64,000 bases of DNA from assembly GCF_000801335.2 (NCBI RefSeq), contig NZ_JSEH01000020.1, positions 1 through 64,000 of the forward strand. Reading direction: 5' to 3'. This stretch comes from Desulfovibrio sp. TomC (GTDB lineage Bacteria; Desulfobacterota; Desulfovibrionia; Desulfovibrionales; Desulfovibrionaceae). Position 1 is the first letter of the stretch, and the number at the start of each line of letters is the position of its first letter. The position numbers and the translations under genes were made by a program. Of this stretch, positions 1 through 10,004 are shown one piece after another. The notes beneath the pieces were generated by a model, which did not search any database, had not been told where the DNA came from, and was given only the letters and a program-made list of their open reading frames with translations.

Positions 1-167
1 GCCGGGTGACGCCCATCCCCTCGTCGGCCTATCCGCAAAAGGCCAAACGCCCGCCCTACTCGGTGCTCGACAACAGCAAGCTGGCGGCGGCCATCGGCCG
101 CACGCCCCGGGCCTGGGGAGTGACTGTACGGGAATACGTCTACGAGCAGGAGCAGGCGTCGAACTGA
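1..167 (+). CDS. rmlD: dTDP-4-dehydrorhamnose reductase, C-terminal fragment
   Basis: Only the last 54 or so codons are inside the window; the reading frame starts at base 3 and stops with TGA at 165-167. The visible peptide runs TPIPSSAYPQKAKRPPYSVL, then DNSKL and a closing RAWGVTVREY. This matches the end of RmlD/RfbD proteins, where a Pro-rich 'YPxxAxRPxxSxLD' segment precedes a final helix. The enzyme makes dTDP-L-rhamnose by NADPH reduction in the cytoplasm. The call rests on the C-terminal signature only, because the NAD-binding part lies outside. Its end overlaps the convergent kinase gene by 28 bases. Confidence 0.75.
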   Translation, partial: RVTPIPSSAYPQKAKRPPYSVLDNSKLAAAIGRTPRAWGVTVREYVYEQEQASN

Positions 168-1630
168 TCCAGCGCCGGCATCAGGGGCAGGGTAAAGCAG
201 AAGGCCGCACCCTGCCCCGGGTCGGATTCCACCCAAATGCGTCCGCCGTGGGCCACGGCAATGCCTTCGGCAATGGCCAACCCCAGACCGAGGCTTTTTT
301 CCCCGGCTGTGGGCCGGGCCGACAGGCGTTCAAAGGGCTTGAACAGTCGATGCCGCTCCTCAATGAGGATGCCCGGCCCCTGATCGCTGACCCGCACCAC
401 CACCTCGTTTTGGGCCAAGAACAACGTGAGACGCACCAGACTTTTCGCCGGCGAAAACTTGATGGCATTGGAAAGCAGGTTGTCGAGCAACCGGGCCATG
501 AGGTCGGGATCAAACAGCATGACCGGCAGATCCGGCACCCGGGCCTCGACCCGGATCCCCTTGCCGGCAGCCGTGGCTTCGGCCAGCCTGACCCGTTCCA
601 TGATCAGGGCGTCGAGATGCGAGGCCGCCAGCGCCGGCTCCAGGTGGCCTGTTTCCAGGCGGGTGAGGTCCTGCATGTTGGCGGCCAGGGTACACAGCCG
701 GCGTCCGGCCTGGCTGATCACCGCCGCCATCTCCCGGACTTCGCCCCCGATATCGCCGCATACGCCGTCGAGGATCAGATTGGCCGCGCCGACGATCCCG
801 CCGGCCGGGCTTTTCAGATCATGGGCCAGCATGGACAGAAACATCCGGCGCAGGCGCTCCAGACGCTTGATTTCAAGCATCCTTTCCACGGCCTCGACGC
901 CGTGCAGCACCCGGCAATACAGCTCCTCGCGCTCAAAGGGCTTATGCAGGTAGTCGTCGCCGCCGCTTTTGAGAAATTCCGCTGAAATGGACCGGGGAGC
1001 CTTGCCCGAAATACCGATGAGACAGATTTCGCGCTGGCGGAAACGCCGCCTGATGGTGCGGGTCAGCTCCACGCCGTTTTGTTCCGGCATGTCGTAATCG
1101 ATAATGACGGCAGTGATATCCGGGCGCTGTTCGAGGACAGCCAGGGCCATGGCCGCCGAGGCGACCATGTGGACGCGAAACTGGTAACGGCGCAGTTGAC
1201 GACGCAAAAAAAGCCGCATGAAAGCGGAATCTTCCACCACCAGGATGCGGGCCGAACGGTTTTTAAGCAGCCGGTCCACAAACCGCGCCACGGACTGCGG
1301 GTCCTCGGCCTCGGCCACGACAAAGTCGATGGCGTCCAGTTCCTGGGCCAGATCGCGGAACTGCGGCCGGTAGCGTTCGGCCACGGCCAGCCAGGGAATC
1401 GCGCCGCTGGCCGCTGCTGCCGCCAATGCCCGCACCGCCGTTTCAGACAGAGCCAGATCCACGACGCACAGGAGCACGAGGCCTCGATCCCCGGCGGCCA
1501 GCAAGGCCACGGCGGCGTCGGGATCACGGATCTGCACGGCCCCAAGCCCGGACAACATGCCGCAATGCCGCTCAACAGCGGCAGCCAAACTTGGATTATC
1601 GGAGACAAGGAGGATTCTCGGGTCGGACAT
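140..1630 (-). CDS. Receiver-linked histidine kinase (REC-REC-HisKA-HATPase)
   Basis: A soluble kinase of 496 residues with no membrane segment. The first ~115 residues look like a degenerate receiver. A second receiver (~128-245) is canonical, with ILVVEDSAF and a phospho-Asp in IIDYDMPE. A HisKA domain follows with phospho-acceptor His in MLAHDLKSP, then a HATPase_c domain with N box DNLLSNAIKFS and G boxes VSDQGPGI and LGLGLAIAEG. The kinase at the C-terminus with receivers in front suggests it relays or integrates a signal from another kinase. I place the start at MSDPRILLV because it opens the first receiver; the frame stays open upstream to 1717. The weak spacing of GGGGAG before this ATG leaves the start uncertain. 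It is convergent with rmlD and divergent from the glycosyltransferase. Confidence 0.85.
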   Translation of the reverse strand: MSDPRILLVSDNPSLAAAVERHCGMLSGLGAVQIRDPDAAVALLAAGDRGLVLLCVVDLALSETAVRALAAAAASGAIPWLAVAERYRPQFRDLAQELDAIDFVVAEAEDPQSVARFVDRLLKNRSARILVVEDSAFMRLFLRRQLRRYQFRVHMVASAAMALAVLEQRPDITAVIIDYDMPEQNGVELTRTIRRRFRQREICLIGISGKAPRSISAEFLKSGGDDYLHKPFEREELYCRVLHGVEAVERMLEIKRLERLRRMFLSMLAHDLKSPAGGIVGAANLILDGVCGDIGGEVREMAAVISQAGRRLCTLAANMQDLTRLETGHLEPALAASHLDALIMERVRLAEATAAGKGIRVEARVPDLPVMLFDPDLMARLLDNLLSNAIKFSPAKSLVRLTLFLAQNEVVVRVSDQGPGILIEERHRLFKPFERLSARPTAGEKSLGLGLAIAEGIAVAHGGRIWVESDPGQGAAFCFTLPLMPALDQFDACSCS

Positions 1631-1788
1631 GGCAGGTAATACGTCTCCCCGGTGGCGATATATAATCCTATCAAATGCCATGCTCCAGAGCAATGCAGCT
1701 TGCCTCAAAACAAACAAATTGAATACCTCGATAAACTAGGTAGTTGCCGCTTCTTGCCCACCATTTCCCATCTCGCTACACTCCCAGA

Positions 1789-2802
1789 ATGATTTCCGTT
1801 GTCCTGCCGGCCCGCAATGCCGCCGCCACCCTGCCCGCCGCCCTGGACAGTCTGGCCGGCCAGACCCTGGACGACTTTGAGGTCGTCATCGTGGACGACG
1901 GTTCCGACGACGGCGGGGCCACCCGCGCCGTTGCCGCCGCCTTTTCCGGCCGCGACAGTCGCTTTCGTCTGCTGTCCCGCCCCCACCGCGGCATCGTCGC
2001 CGCCCTCGAAGCCGGCATTGCGGCAGCTCGAGGCTGGGCCATCGCCCGCATGGACGCCGACGACCTCTGCCATCCCGATCGCCTGTTGCGTCAGGCCCGG
2101 CACCTCGACGCCAATCCGGCTGTGGGGCTGGTGTCGTGCCAGGTGGCCTTTGGCGGGGATGCCCGGGCCGCCCAGGGCTACCAGACCCATATTGACTGGT
2201 GCAACAGCCTGACATCGTATCAGGCGATCCGGTTGGGCATTTTCCGGGAATCCCCCCTGCCCCACCCTTCGGTGCTGTTTCGCCGGGAACTGATTGATCG
2301 CCACGGCGGCTACCGGGCTGGCGATTTCCCCGAGGATTACGAGTTGTGGCTACGCTGGCTGGAGGCCGGCGTGGTCATGGATAAACTGCCGCAGACGCTC
2401 TTGACCTGGAACGACCCGCCCGGACGACTTTCCCGGGTTGACTCCCGCTACCATACCGAGGCCTTCTTCCGGATCAAGGCCGGCTATTTGGCCCGCTTCC
2501 TGGCTCGGATCAATCCCTGCCATCCCCGGGTCATCGTGGCCGGGGCCGGACGCATCACCCGCCGCCGGGCCGAACGACTCCTGGACCACGGCATCGTCAT
2601 CGAGGCCTGGCTCGATATTGATCCCGACAAGGTGGGCAAACGCGTGGCCGGCCGGCCGGTCCTGCCTTGGGATGCCGTGCCCGGCCCGGAGGCCTGTTTC
2701 GTGCTGCCCTATGTGGCCTGCCGGGGAGCGACTGAAGAGATCCTCGACCGCTTGCAGTCCCGGGGCTTTGTTCTCGGACAAAACTGCCTGCCGGCCGCCT
2801 GA
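1789..2802 (+). CDS. Family 2 glycosyltransferase with C-terminal Rossmann-like domain
   Basis: The N-terminal 220 or so residues form a GT-A fold: ISVVLPARNAAATLPAAL opens it, VVIVDDGSDDGG follows, and the metal-binding DxD is in ARMDADDLCHP. An acceptor-side ED motif is in GDFPEDYELWLRWLEAG. From about residue 245 a second domain starts with HPRVIVAGAGRITRRRAERL, a Gly-rich nucleotide-binding-like loop followed by a helix, and ends near LQSRGFVLGQNCLP. The tail resembles the small Rossmann domain of sugar acyltransferases. The protein probably transfers a sugar to a surface polysaccharide; the substrate cannot be read. I use the ATG at 1789; the frame is open back to a TTG at 1744. Its upstream neighbour rmlD supports an envelope sugar context. 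Confidence 0.85.
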   Translation: MISVVLPARNAAATLPAALDSLAGQTLDDFEVVIVDDGSDDGGATRAVAAAFSGRDSRFRLLSRPHRGIVAALEAGIAAARGWAIARMDADDLCHPDRLLRQARHLDANPAVGLVSCQVAFGGDARAAQGYQTHIDWCNSLTSYQAIRLGIFRESPLPHPSVLFRRELIDRHGGYRAGDFPEDYELWLRWLEAGVVMDKLPQTLLTWNDPPGRLSRVDSRYHTEAFFRIKAGYLARFLARINPCHPRVIVAGAGRITRRRAERLLDHGIVIEAWLDIDPDKVGKRVAGRPVLPWDAVPGPEACFVLPYVACRGATEEILDRLQSRGFVLGQNCLPAA

Positions 2803-2905
2803 ATCGCGCTGCCGCCCTTGCTTTGCCCGCCGAAGTCTTTTAGGCAATTCCCTGACGGTGTTCGCCCTTTGGCACTTCGGCTCATTTTTTCCGGGAGAAC
2901 TTGGC

Positions 2906-6283
<3,378 letters not shown>

Positions 6284-6285
6284 GA

Positions 6286-6318
6286 AAGCCGACCGCCCGT
6301 TTCCACGGGTGTCGGCTT
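6286..6318. terminator. Hairpin between convergent genes
   Basis: AAGCCGAC (6286-6293) pairs with GTCGGCTT (6311-6318), and CCCGT with ACGGG inside. On the minus strand the hairpin is followed by a T-rich run, so it should stop the acetate channel gene; it may also slow transcripts from the hybrid kinase. Confidence 0.6.
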
Positions 6319-6377
6319 GGCGACGCACATGTCCGCCTAGGGGCGCATCCACGGGCGGCAGCGGCCAGGGGCCTCGC

Positions 6378-6932
6378 TCAACCCACAGGCAGCACCGTGC
6401 GACCGTATTTTTCGTTTAGCACCTCAGCCATGGCCAGATAGCAAGCGCTGGCCCCGCACAGGATACCCTCGTAGCCGGCCAAGCGGCCAATCGCTGCCGA
6501 TTCCAGCCAGTCCCGGGCAGCCAGCAGGAAAAAAAGCACGGTCAGGGAACCGAAGACGAATTTCAACACGAAGTTGCCGCCCAGGGTCCCCAGAAACATA
6601 AACAGGGTGAATATGCCCCAGAGAAAGAGAAACCAGCCCATAAAGGCCTCCGGGGTGGGCTCGGCCAGGCCAAGCTTGGGCAGCATGATAAGACCGCACA
6701 GCGTGAGCCAGAAGAATCCATAGCTGGCAAAGGCCGTCAGGCCAAAGGTGTTCCCCTTTCGAAATTCCAGGATGCCGGCAATGACTTGCGCCATGCCGCC
6801 GTAAAAAATGCCCATGGCCAGGACCATGGAGCCGATGGGAAACCATCCGGCGTTGTGGATGTTGAGTAAAATGGTGGTCATGCCGAAGCCCATGAGGCCA
6901 AGCGGTGCAGGATTGGCCAGTCTGGCATCCAT
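6378..6932 (-). CDS. satP: Acetate/succinate channel of the GPR1/FUN34/YaaH (SatP) family
   Basis: This 184-residue protein begins after a short polar N-terminus with NPAPLGLMGFGMTTILLN, the family signature NPxPLGLxxF. About six hydrophobic helices follow, with a mid-protein segment FGLTAFASYGFFWLTL typical of the family. SatP-type proteins are hexameric channels that move acetate and succinate across the inner membrane. The length matches E. coli SatP. An incomplete oxidiser such as a Desulfovibrio excretes acetate, so either uptake or release is possible. ATG 6932 is preceded by AAGGA at good distance; a longer reading to 7040 adds a non-family leader. It stands alone on the minus strand with a hairpin after it. 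Confidence 0.88.
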   Translation of the reverse strand: MDARLANPAPLGLMGFGMTTILLNIHNAGWFPIGSMVLAMGIFYGGMAQVIAGILEFRKGNTFGLTAFASYGFFWLTLCGLIMLPKLGLAEPTPEAFMGWFLFLWGIFTLFMFLGTLGGNFVLKFVFGSLTVLFFLLAARDWLESAAIGRLAGYEGILCGASACYLAMAEVLNEKYGRTVLPVG

Positions 6933-7054
6933 GATGTGCCGTCCTTCATGTGGGAGGTGGAGCCGGGCGTACCCGCCGCAGGACGCTTCGACCGGAAAGA
7001 CAGGCGGTAAAGACTTTTTCCCGGCCTGTAAAGCCGGCAATAGGCATGAACCGG

Positions 7055-7954
7055 TCAGCCCGTCTCGACCCGGTTGCGCCCGAGATCCTTGGCCGCATAC
7101 AGGGCATGATCGACGCGCGTCAGCAGGGTTTCCAGATCGTCGCCGGTCCGGGCCTCGACCACGCCGAAACTGCAGGTGATGGCGCCCACCTCCGCCAGAT
7201 CAATCCCCGCTATGGCCAGACGCAACTTCTCGGCCAGGACATAGGCCTCGGCCAGACGCATCCCCGGGCAGCTGACCAAGAATTCCTCTCCGCCCCAGCG
7301 TCCAACGGTCGCCCCTGTTGGCACGCCTTGTCGCAACATCCCGGGCAAAGCCCGGAGCACGGCGTCGCCGCGCAGATGGCCATAACGGTCGTTTATGGCC
7401 TTGAAATGGTCGATATCAAGCATGATCAGGCTGTAGGGGGTCCCCTCCTCGGCCCTCCCAGCCAATCCGGCCAGCAGCAAGGTCTCGACATGTTGGCGGT
7501 TGGCCAGTCCGGTGAGCATGTCGGTGGTGGAGAGGCGCACCAGTTCGAGATTGGTCAGGGCAAGGGTGGCATGGGCTTCGGCCAACTGGTTCTGGGTGGC
7601 CTTGAGCTGGGAGATGTCCACGGCAATGGCATAGCGCACCACCCGCCCGTCAGGCCAGGTCATGGCCCGCACCTGCATCTGGTACCAGCGGTCATCGGAT
7701 TCATTGAAATGCTCAAACACCCGGGTTTGCCCGTTGGGCCGCCCCTGGGCGGTCATCAGCTCCGGCAGATGGCACCAGGGACAGGGCGACTCGCGCTCAT
7801 AGAGGGCCAGGTGGCAACAGCGGCCGATATGGTTGCCAAAATGCTCGTGAAAGGCCTTGTTGCAGTAGATGATGCAGTTCGTGGCCGCGTCCACCACATA
7901 GATGCCAAACGGGATCAGGTCGAAATGGCTTTCAAACAGGGCATTCTCCATCAT
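7055..7954 (-). CDS. PAS-GGDEF diguanylate cyclase
   Basis: A soluble 299-residue protein. Residues 1-115 are a PAS domain (FDLIPFGIYVVDAATNCI) carrying a cysteine group, CC then PCPWC. A short coiled link ends in a GGDEF domain (~145-299) with STTDMLTGLANRQ, LIMLDIDHFKAINDRYGH and the active-site GRWGGEEFLV. An intact GGEEF motif predicts c-di-GMP synthesis. The PAS and link are close copies of those in the preceding histidine kinase, so the two genes arose by duplication and carry different outputs. The ATG overlaps the stop of the kinase as ATGA, so translation is coupled. It is the last gene of the five-gene sensory operon. The signal may be redox or metal state, judged only from the cysteines. 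Confidence 0.92.
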   Translation of the reverse strand: MMENALFESHFDLIPFGIYVVDAATNCIIYCNKAFHEHFGNHIGRCCHLALYERESPCPWCHLPELMTAQGRPNGQTRVFEHFNESDDRWYQMQVRAMTWPDGRVVRYAIAVDISQLKATQNQLAEAHATLALTNLELVRLSTTDMLTGLANRQHVETLLLAGLAGRAEEGTPYSLIMLDIDHFKAINDRYGHLRGDAVLRALPGMLRQGVPTGATVGRWGGEEFLVSCPGMRLAEAYVLAEKLRLAIAGIDLAEVGAITCSFGVVEARTGDDLETLLTRVDHALYAAKDLGRNRVETG

Positions 7955-9105
7955 GCGACAGCGACTCCGACCCGAGGCAGGGTGACGATGATGGTGGTGT
8001 GCCCGGGGACGCCGGCGTCAAGCGCGATGTCCCCTCCGTGGGCTTTGGCGGCCAGGGCGGCGGAATAGGCTCCAAGGCCGGTCCCTCCCCGCTTGCCCAC
8101 AGTGACATACTTGTCAAACATCCTGGAGCGTATCTCCGGCGGCACTTCGCCGACATTCGTGACGACAAGGCGGATGGCCTGCGGTCCGGGCTGGACATCC
8201 ACGGCCACGCGACCGCCGTCCGGCGAAGCCTCCAGGGCATTGACAAGGAGGTTTTGCAGCATGGGGCCAAGGAGCAGATCGTCGCCGGCGTATTCCACCC
8301 GGGCTCCGGCCGGCACTGCGCCCCCGGACAGAGTCGTCTCCAGGGTGCGTCCCCGGGAAATGGCCATGGCGCAAAGCCGGGCGCAGGTGCGGCTGGCCAG
8401 ATCCAGGATATCCAGAGGATGGGGGGTGAGGACGAAGGCGCCGGTTTCCAGGCGGTAGAGCACCAAGGACTGGTTGAGCATATCCAACATGGAATGGGCG
8501 GCCTGCTCAATGAGCCCCACAATATGGGCCGCCTCAGGCGGCAGATCGTAATTTTCCTGGAGCACCTGGGGCAGGCCGATAAGCGCGGACAGCGGGGCCT
8601 TGAGATCATGGCGGGCGATGCGCTCCACATGCTCACGCAAATCCATGTTCGCCATCAGGGCCGTATTCTGTCTGGCCAATTCCCGGTTGCGTATGGCCAA
8701 TTCGGCATGGGCCTCGGCCAGCCGGTTCTGCGTATCCTTGAGTTGCGAGATGTCCACGGCAATGGCGTATTTGACCACCCGGCCGTCGGGCCAGCCCATG
8801 GCTTTTTCCTGGATCTGGGCCCACTTCTCGTCGCGTTCGTTATAGTAATCGTAGATGGCGGTCTGGCCGTTTGGCATCCCTTCGGCAGTCAACACCTGCG
8901 GGATGCGGCAATGCAGACACGGGGCGTCATTGTCGTAAAGGACCTTGTAACACGCCCCCCCTTCCACTGGACCAAGGCTCTCCCGGTAGTGGCGGTTGAT
9001 GAAGACCAACTCGTACGTGGCCACGTCCACGACGTAGATTCCGAAAGGGATGACGTCGAAGTGCGTTTGCAACAGGGCGCTTTCGAGCATGGAGCCGCTT
9101 TGCAT
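7951..9105 (-). CDS. PAS-domain histidine kinase
   Basis: A cytoplasmic kinase of 384 residues. An N-terminal PAS domain (FDVIPFGIYVVDVATYEL) has a C-x10-C-x2-C cysteine pattern (ACYKVLYDNDAPCLHC). A helical link containing QNRLAEAHAELA leads to a HisKA domain with ARHDLKAPLSALIGLPQVL and a HATPase_c domain with LLVNALEASPDGG and GTGLGAYSAALAAKAHGG. The His in RHDLKAPL is the likely phospho-site. The start ATG overlaps the stop of the receiver gene as TGATG; a GTG one codon upstream is possible. The likely partner is the stand-alone receiver encoded just before it. The PAS domain is paralogous to that of the next gene. Confidence 0.92.
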   Translation of the reverse strand: MQSGSMLESALLQTHFDVIPFGIYVVDVATYELVFINRHYRESLGPVEGGACYKVLYDNDAPCLHCRIPQVLTAEGMPNGQTAIYDYYNERDEKWAQIQEKAMGWPDGRVVKYAIAVDISQLKDTQNRLAEAHAELAIRNRELARQNTALMANMDLREHVERIARHDLKAPLSALIGLPQVLQENYDLPPEAAHIVGLIEQAAHSMLDMLNQSLVLYRLETGAFVLTPHPLDILDLASRTCARLCAMAISRGRTLETTLSGGAVPAGARVEYAGDDLLLGPMLQNLLVNALEASPDGGRVAVDVQPGPQAIRLVVTNVGEVPPEIRSRMFDKYVTVGKRGGTGLGAYSAALAAKAHGGDIALDAGVPGHTTIIVTLPRVGVAVA

Positions 9106-9479
9106 CACAGGTATTTGGCCACAACGGTATCGAGGGTTTCAGCCAGTTTTTCCTGTTTGACGGGTTTGAGGATATAGCCTTTGGCCCCGGCCTCGATGGC
9201 GTCCATGACCATTTGTTCCTGGCCGTGGGAAGTGACGATGATAATGCAGGCCCCGGGGTGGTCGGCCAGGATGCGCCGGGTGGCCTCAATGCCGTTCATA
9301 TCCGGCATGGTGATGTCCATGGTGGTGACGTCCGGGGCCACCGCGGCGAAGCGCTCCACAGCCTGTTGGCCGGTGGTGGCCACGCCGGCCACCTCGTGGC
9401 CGAGGTCTTCCAGGAGCTTGGTCATTTTTTTCACGGTGAGGCCTGAATCGTCCACCACCAGAATGCGTAGGGATTTCAT
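9105..9479 (-). CDS. CheY-like single-domain response regulator
   Basis: A 124-residue receiver with no output domain. It shows all catalytic positions: acidic pair in ILVVDDSGL, phospho-Asp in TTMDITMPDMNG, Thr/Ser in IIIVTSHG and Lys in ILKPVKQEKL. Single receivers act by docking on targets or as phosphate carriers in a relay. Here it sits between a CheX-like phosphatase gene (3 bases away) and a PAS kinase gene (stop/start overlap), in the operon led by a CheA-like sensor. It is therefore the natural phospho-acceptor for that sensor or for the PAS kinase. ATG 9479 is the only sensible start. Confidence 0.93.
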   Translation of the reverse strand: MKSLRILVVDDSGLTVKKMTKLLEDLGHEVAGVATTGQQAVERFAAVAPDVTTMDITMPDMNGIEATRRILADHPGACIIIVTSHGQEQMVMDAIEAGAKGYILKPVKQEKLAETLDTVVAKYL

Positions 9480-9482
9480 GCC

Positions 9483-10004
9483 TTACTCCTTCACATACTC
9501 AAGTGCGTCGTCAAACAGTTCACCCGGGCCGATCAGATGGATGGCCAGAGCGCCGGCATCGGCGGTCAGCTCGGCCGAGGCGAATTTCGCCCCGCGGTGG
9601 CGCATGACCGACTTGGCCTCGGTGATGATGATGGGCGGGGACAAGGCGATGGAGGGGCCGTTGTTGGCCACGTCGGCCAGGGCATTGCCCACGATGATGT
9701 TGATAATGTCGCCGGCGGTCTCCTGCATGGCGTCCTCGCGCTCCTCCTCGGCAATGTCGAGGTCGGCGGTATAGGCGGCAAAGGCCGCTTCAATGAGCGA
9801 GGCATCGAAACTGTAGGCGAGATAGAGCTTCAGCTGGCCGGTGGCGCTCAAAATGGCGGTCAGGTGGCGCAGATCAAGCTTTTGCACATCATCGAAATGA
9901 AAGGCGGTCTCTGTGGTGGCAAGACCGAGTTCTTCGAGAAAAAAAGTACTGGTCCGTGCCGTCAGCGCGTCCAGAAAGGCTTTCACGTCCAGGTGTTCGG
10001 TCAT
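9483..10004 (-). CDS. CheX-like chemotaxis phosphatase family protein
   Basis: A 173-residue alpha/beta protein. The diagnostic part is the helix AGDIINIIVGNALADV, aligned with the CheX/CheC motif E-x2-N-x3-G, followed by a beta-rich half (LSPPIIITEAKSV). CheX removes phosphate from CheY, using the Glu and Asn of this helix. In this protein Asp stands where Glu is usual, while Asn and Gly are kept. A second motif copy of the CheC type is not seen. The gene starts inside the stop of the CheA-like sensor (ATGA) and ends 3 bases before the CheY-like gene, which makes CheY-P the obvious substrate. Activity is inferred; some relatives in signalling operons may have lost catalysis. Confidence 0.8.
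   Translation of the reverse strand: MTEHLDVKAFLDALTARTSTFFLEELGLATTETAFHFDDVQKLDLRHLTAILSATGQLKLYLAYSFDASLIEAAFAAYTADLDIAEEEREDAMQETAGDIINIIVGNALADVANNGPSIALSPPIIITEAKSVMRHRGAKFASAELTADAGALAIHLIGPGELFDDALEYVKE

Noticed and set aside
2438-2905. Extending the hybrid kinase upstream through the glycosyltransferase gene.
   Set aside because: The added peptide is out of frame with a clear GT gene and lacks domain content; ATG 2906 has a good ribosome site and starts a proper signal anchor.
7790-7815. CPWCH in the PAS-GGDEF protein looks like a heme c motif.
   Set aside because: The protein has no export signal and the paralogous kinase has CLHCR at the same place, so covalent heme attachment is unlikely; a shared metal or thiol site is more probable.
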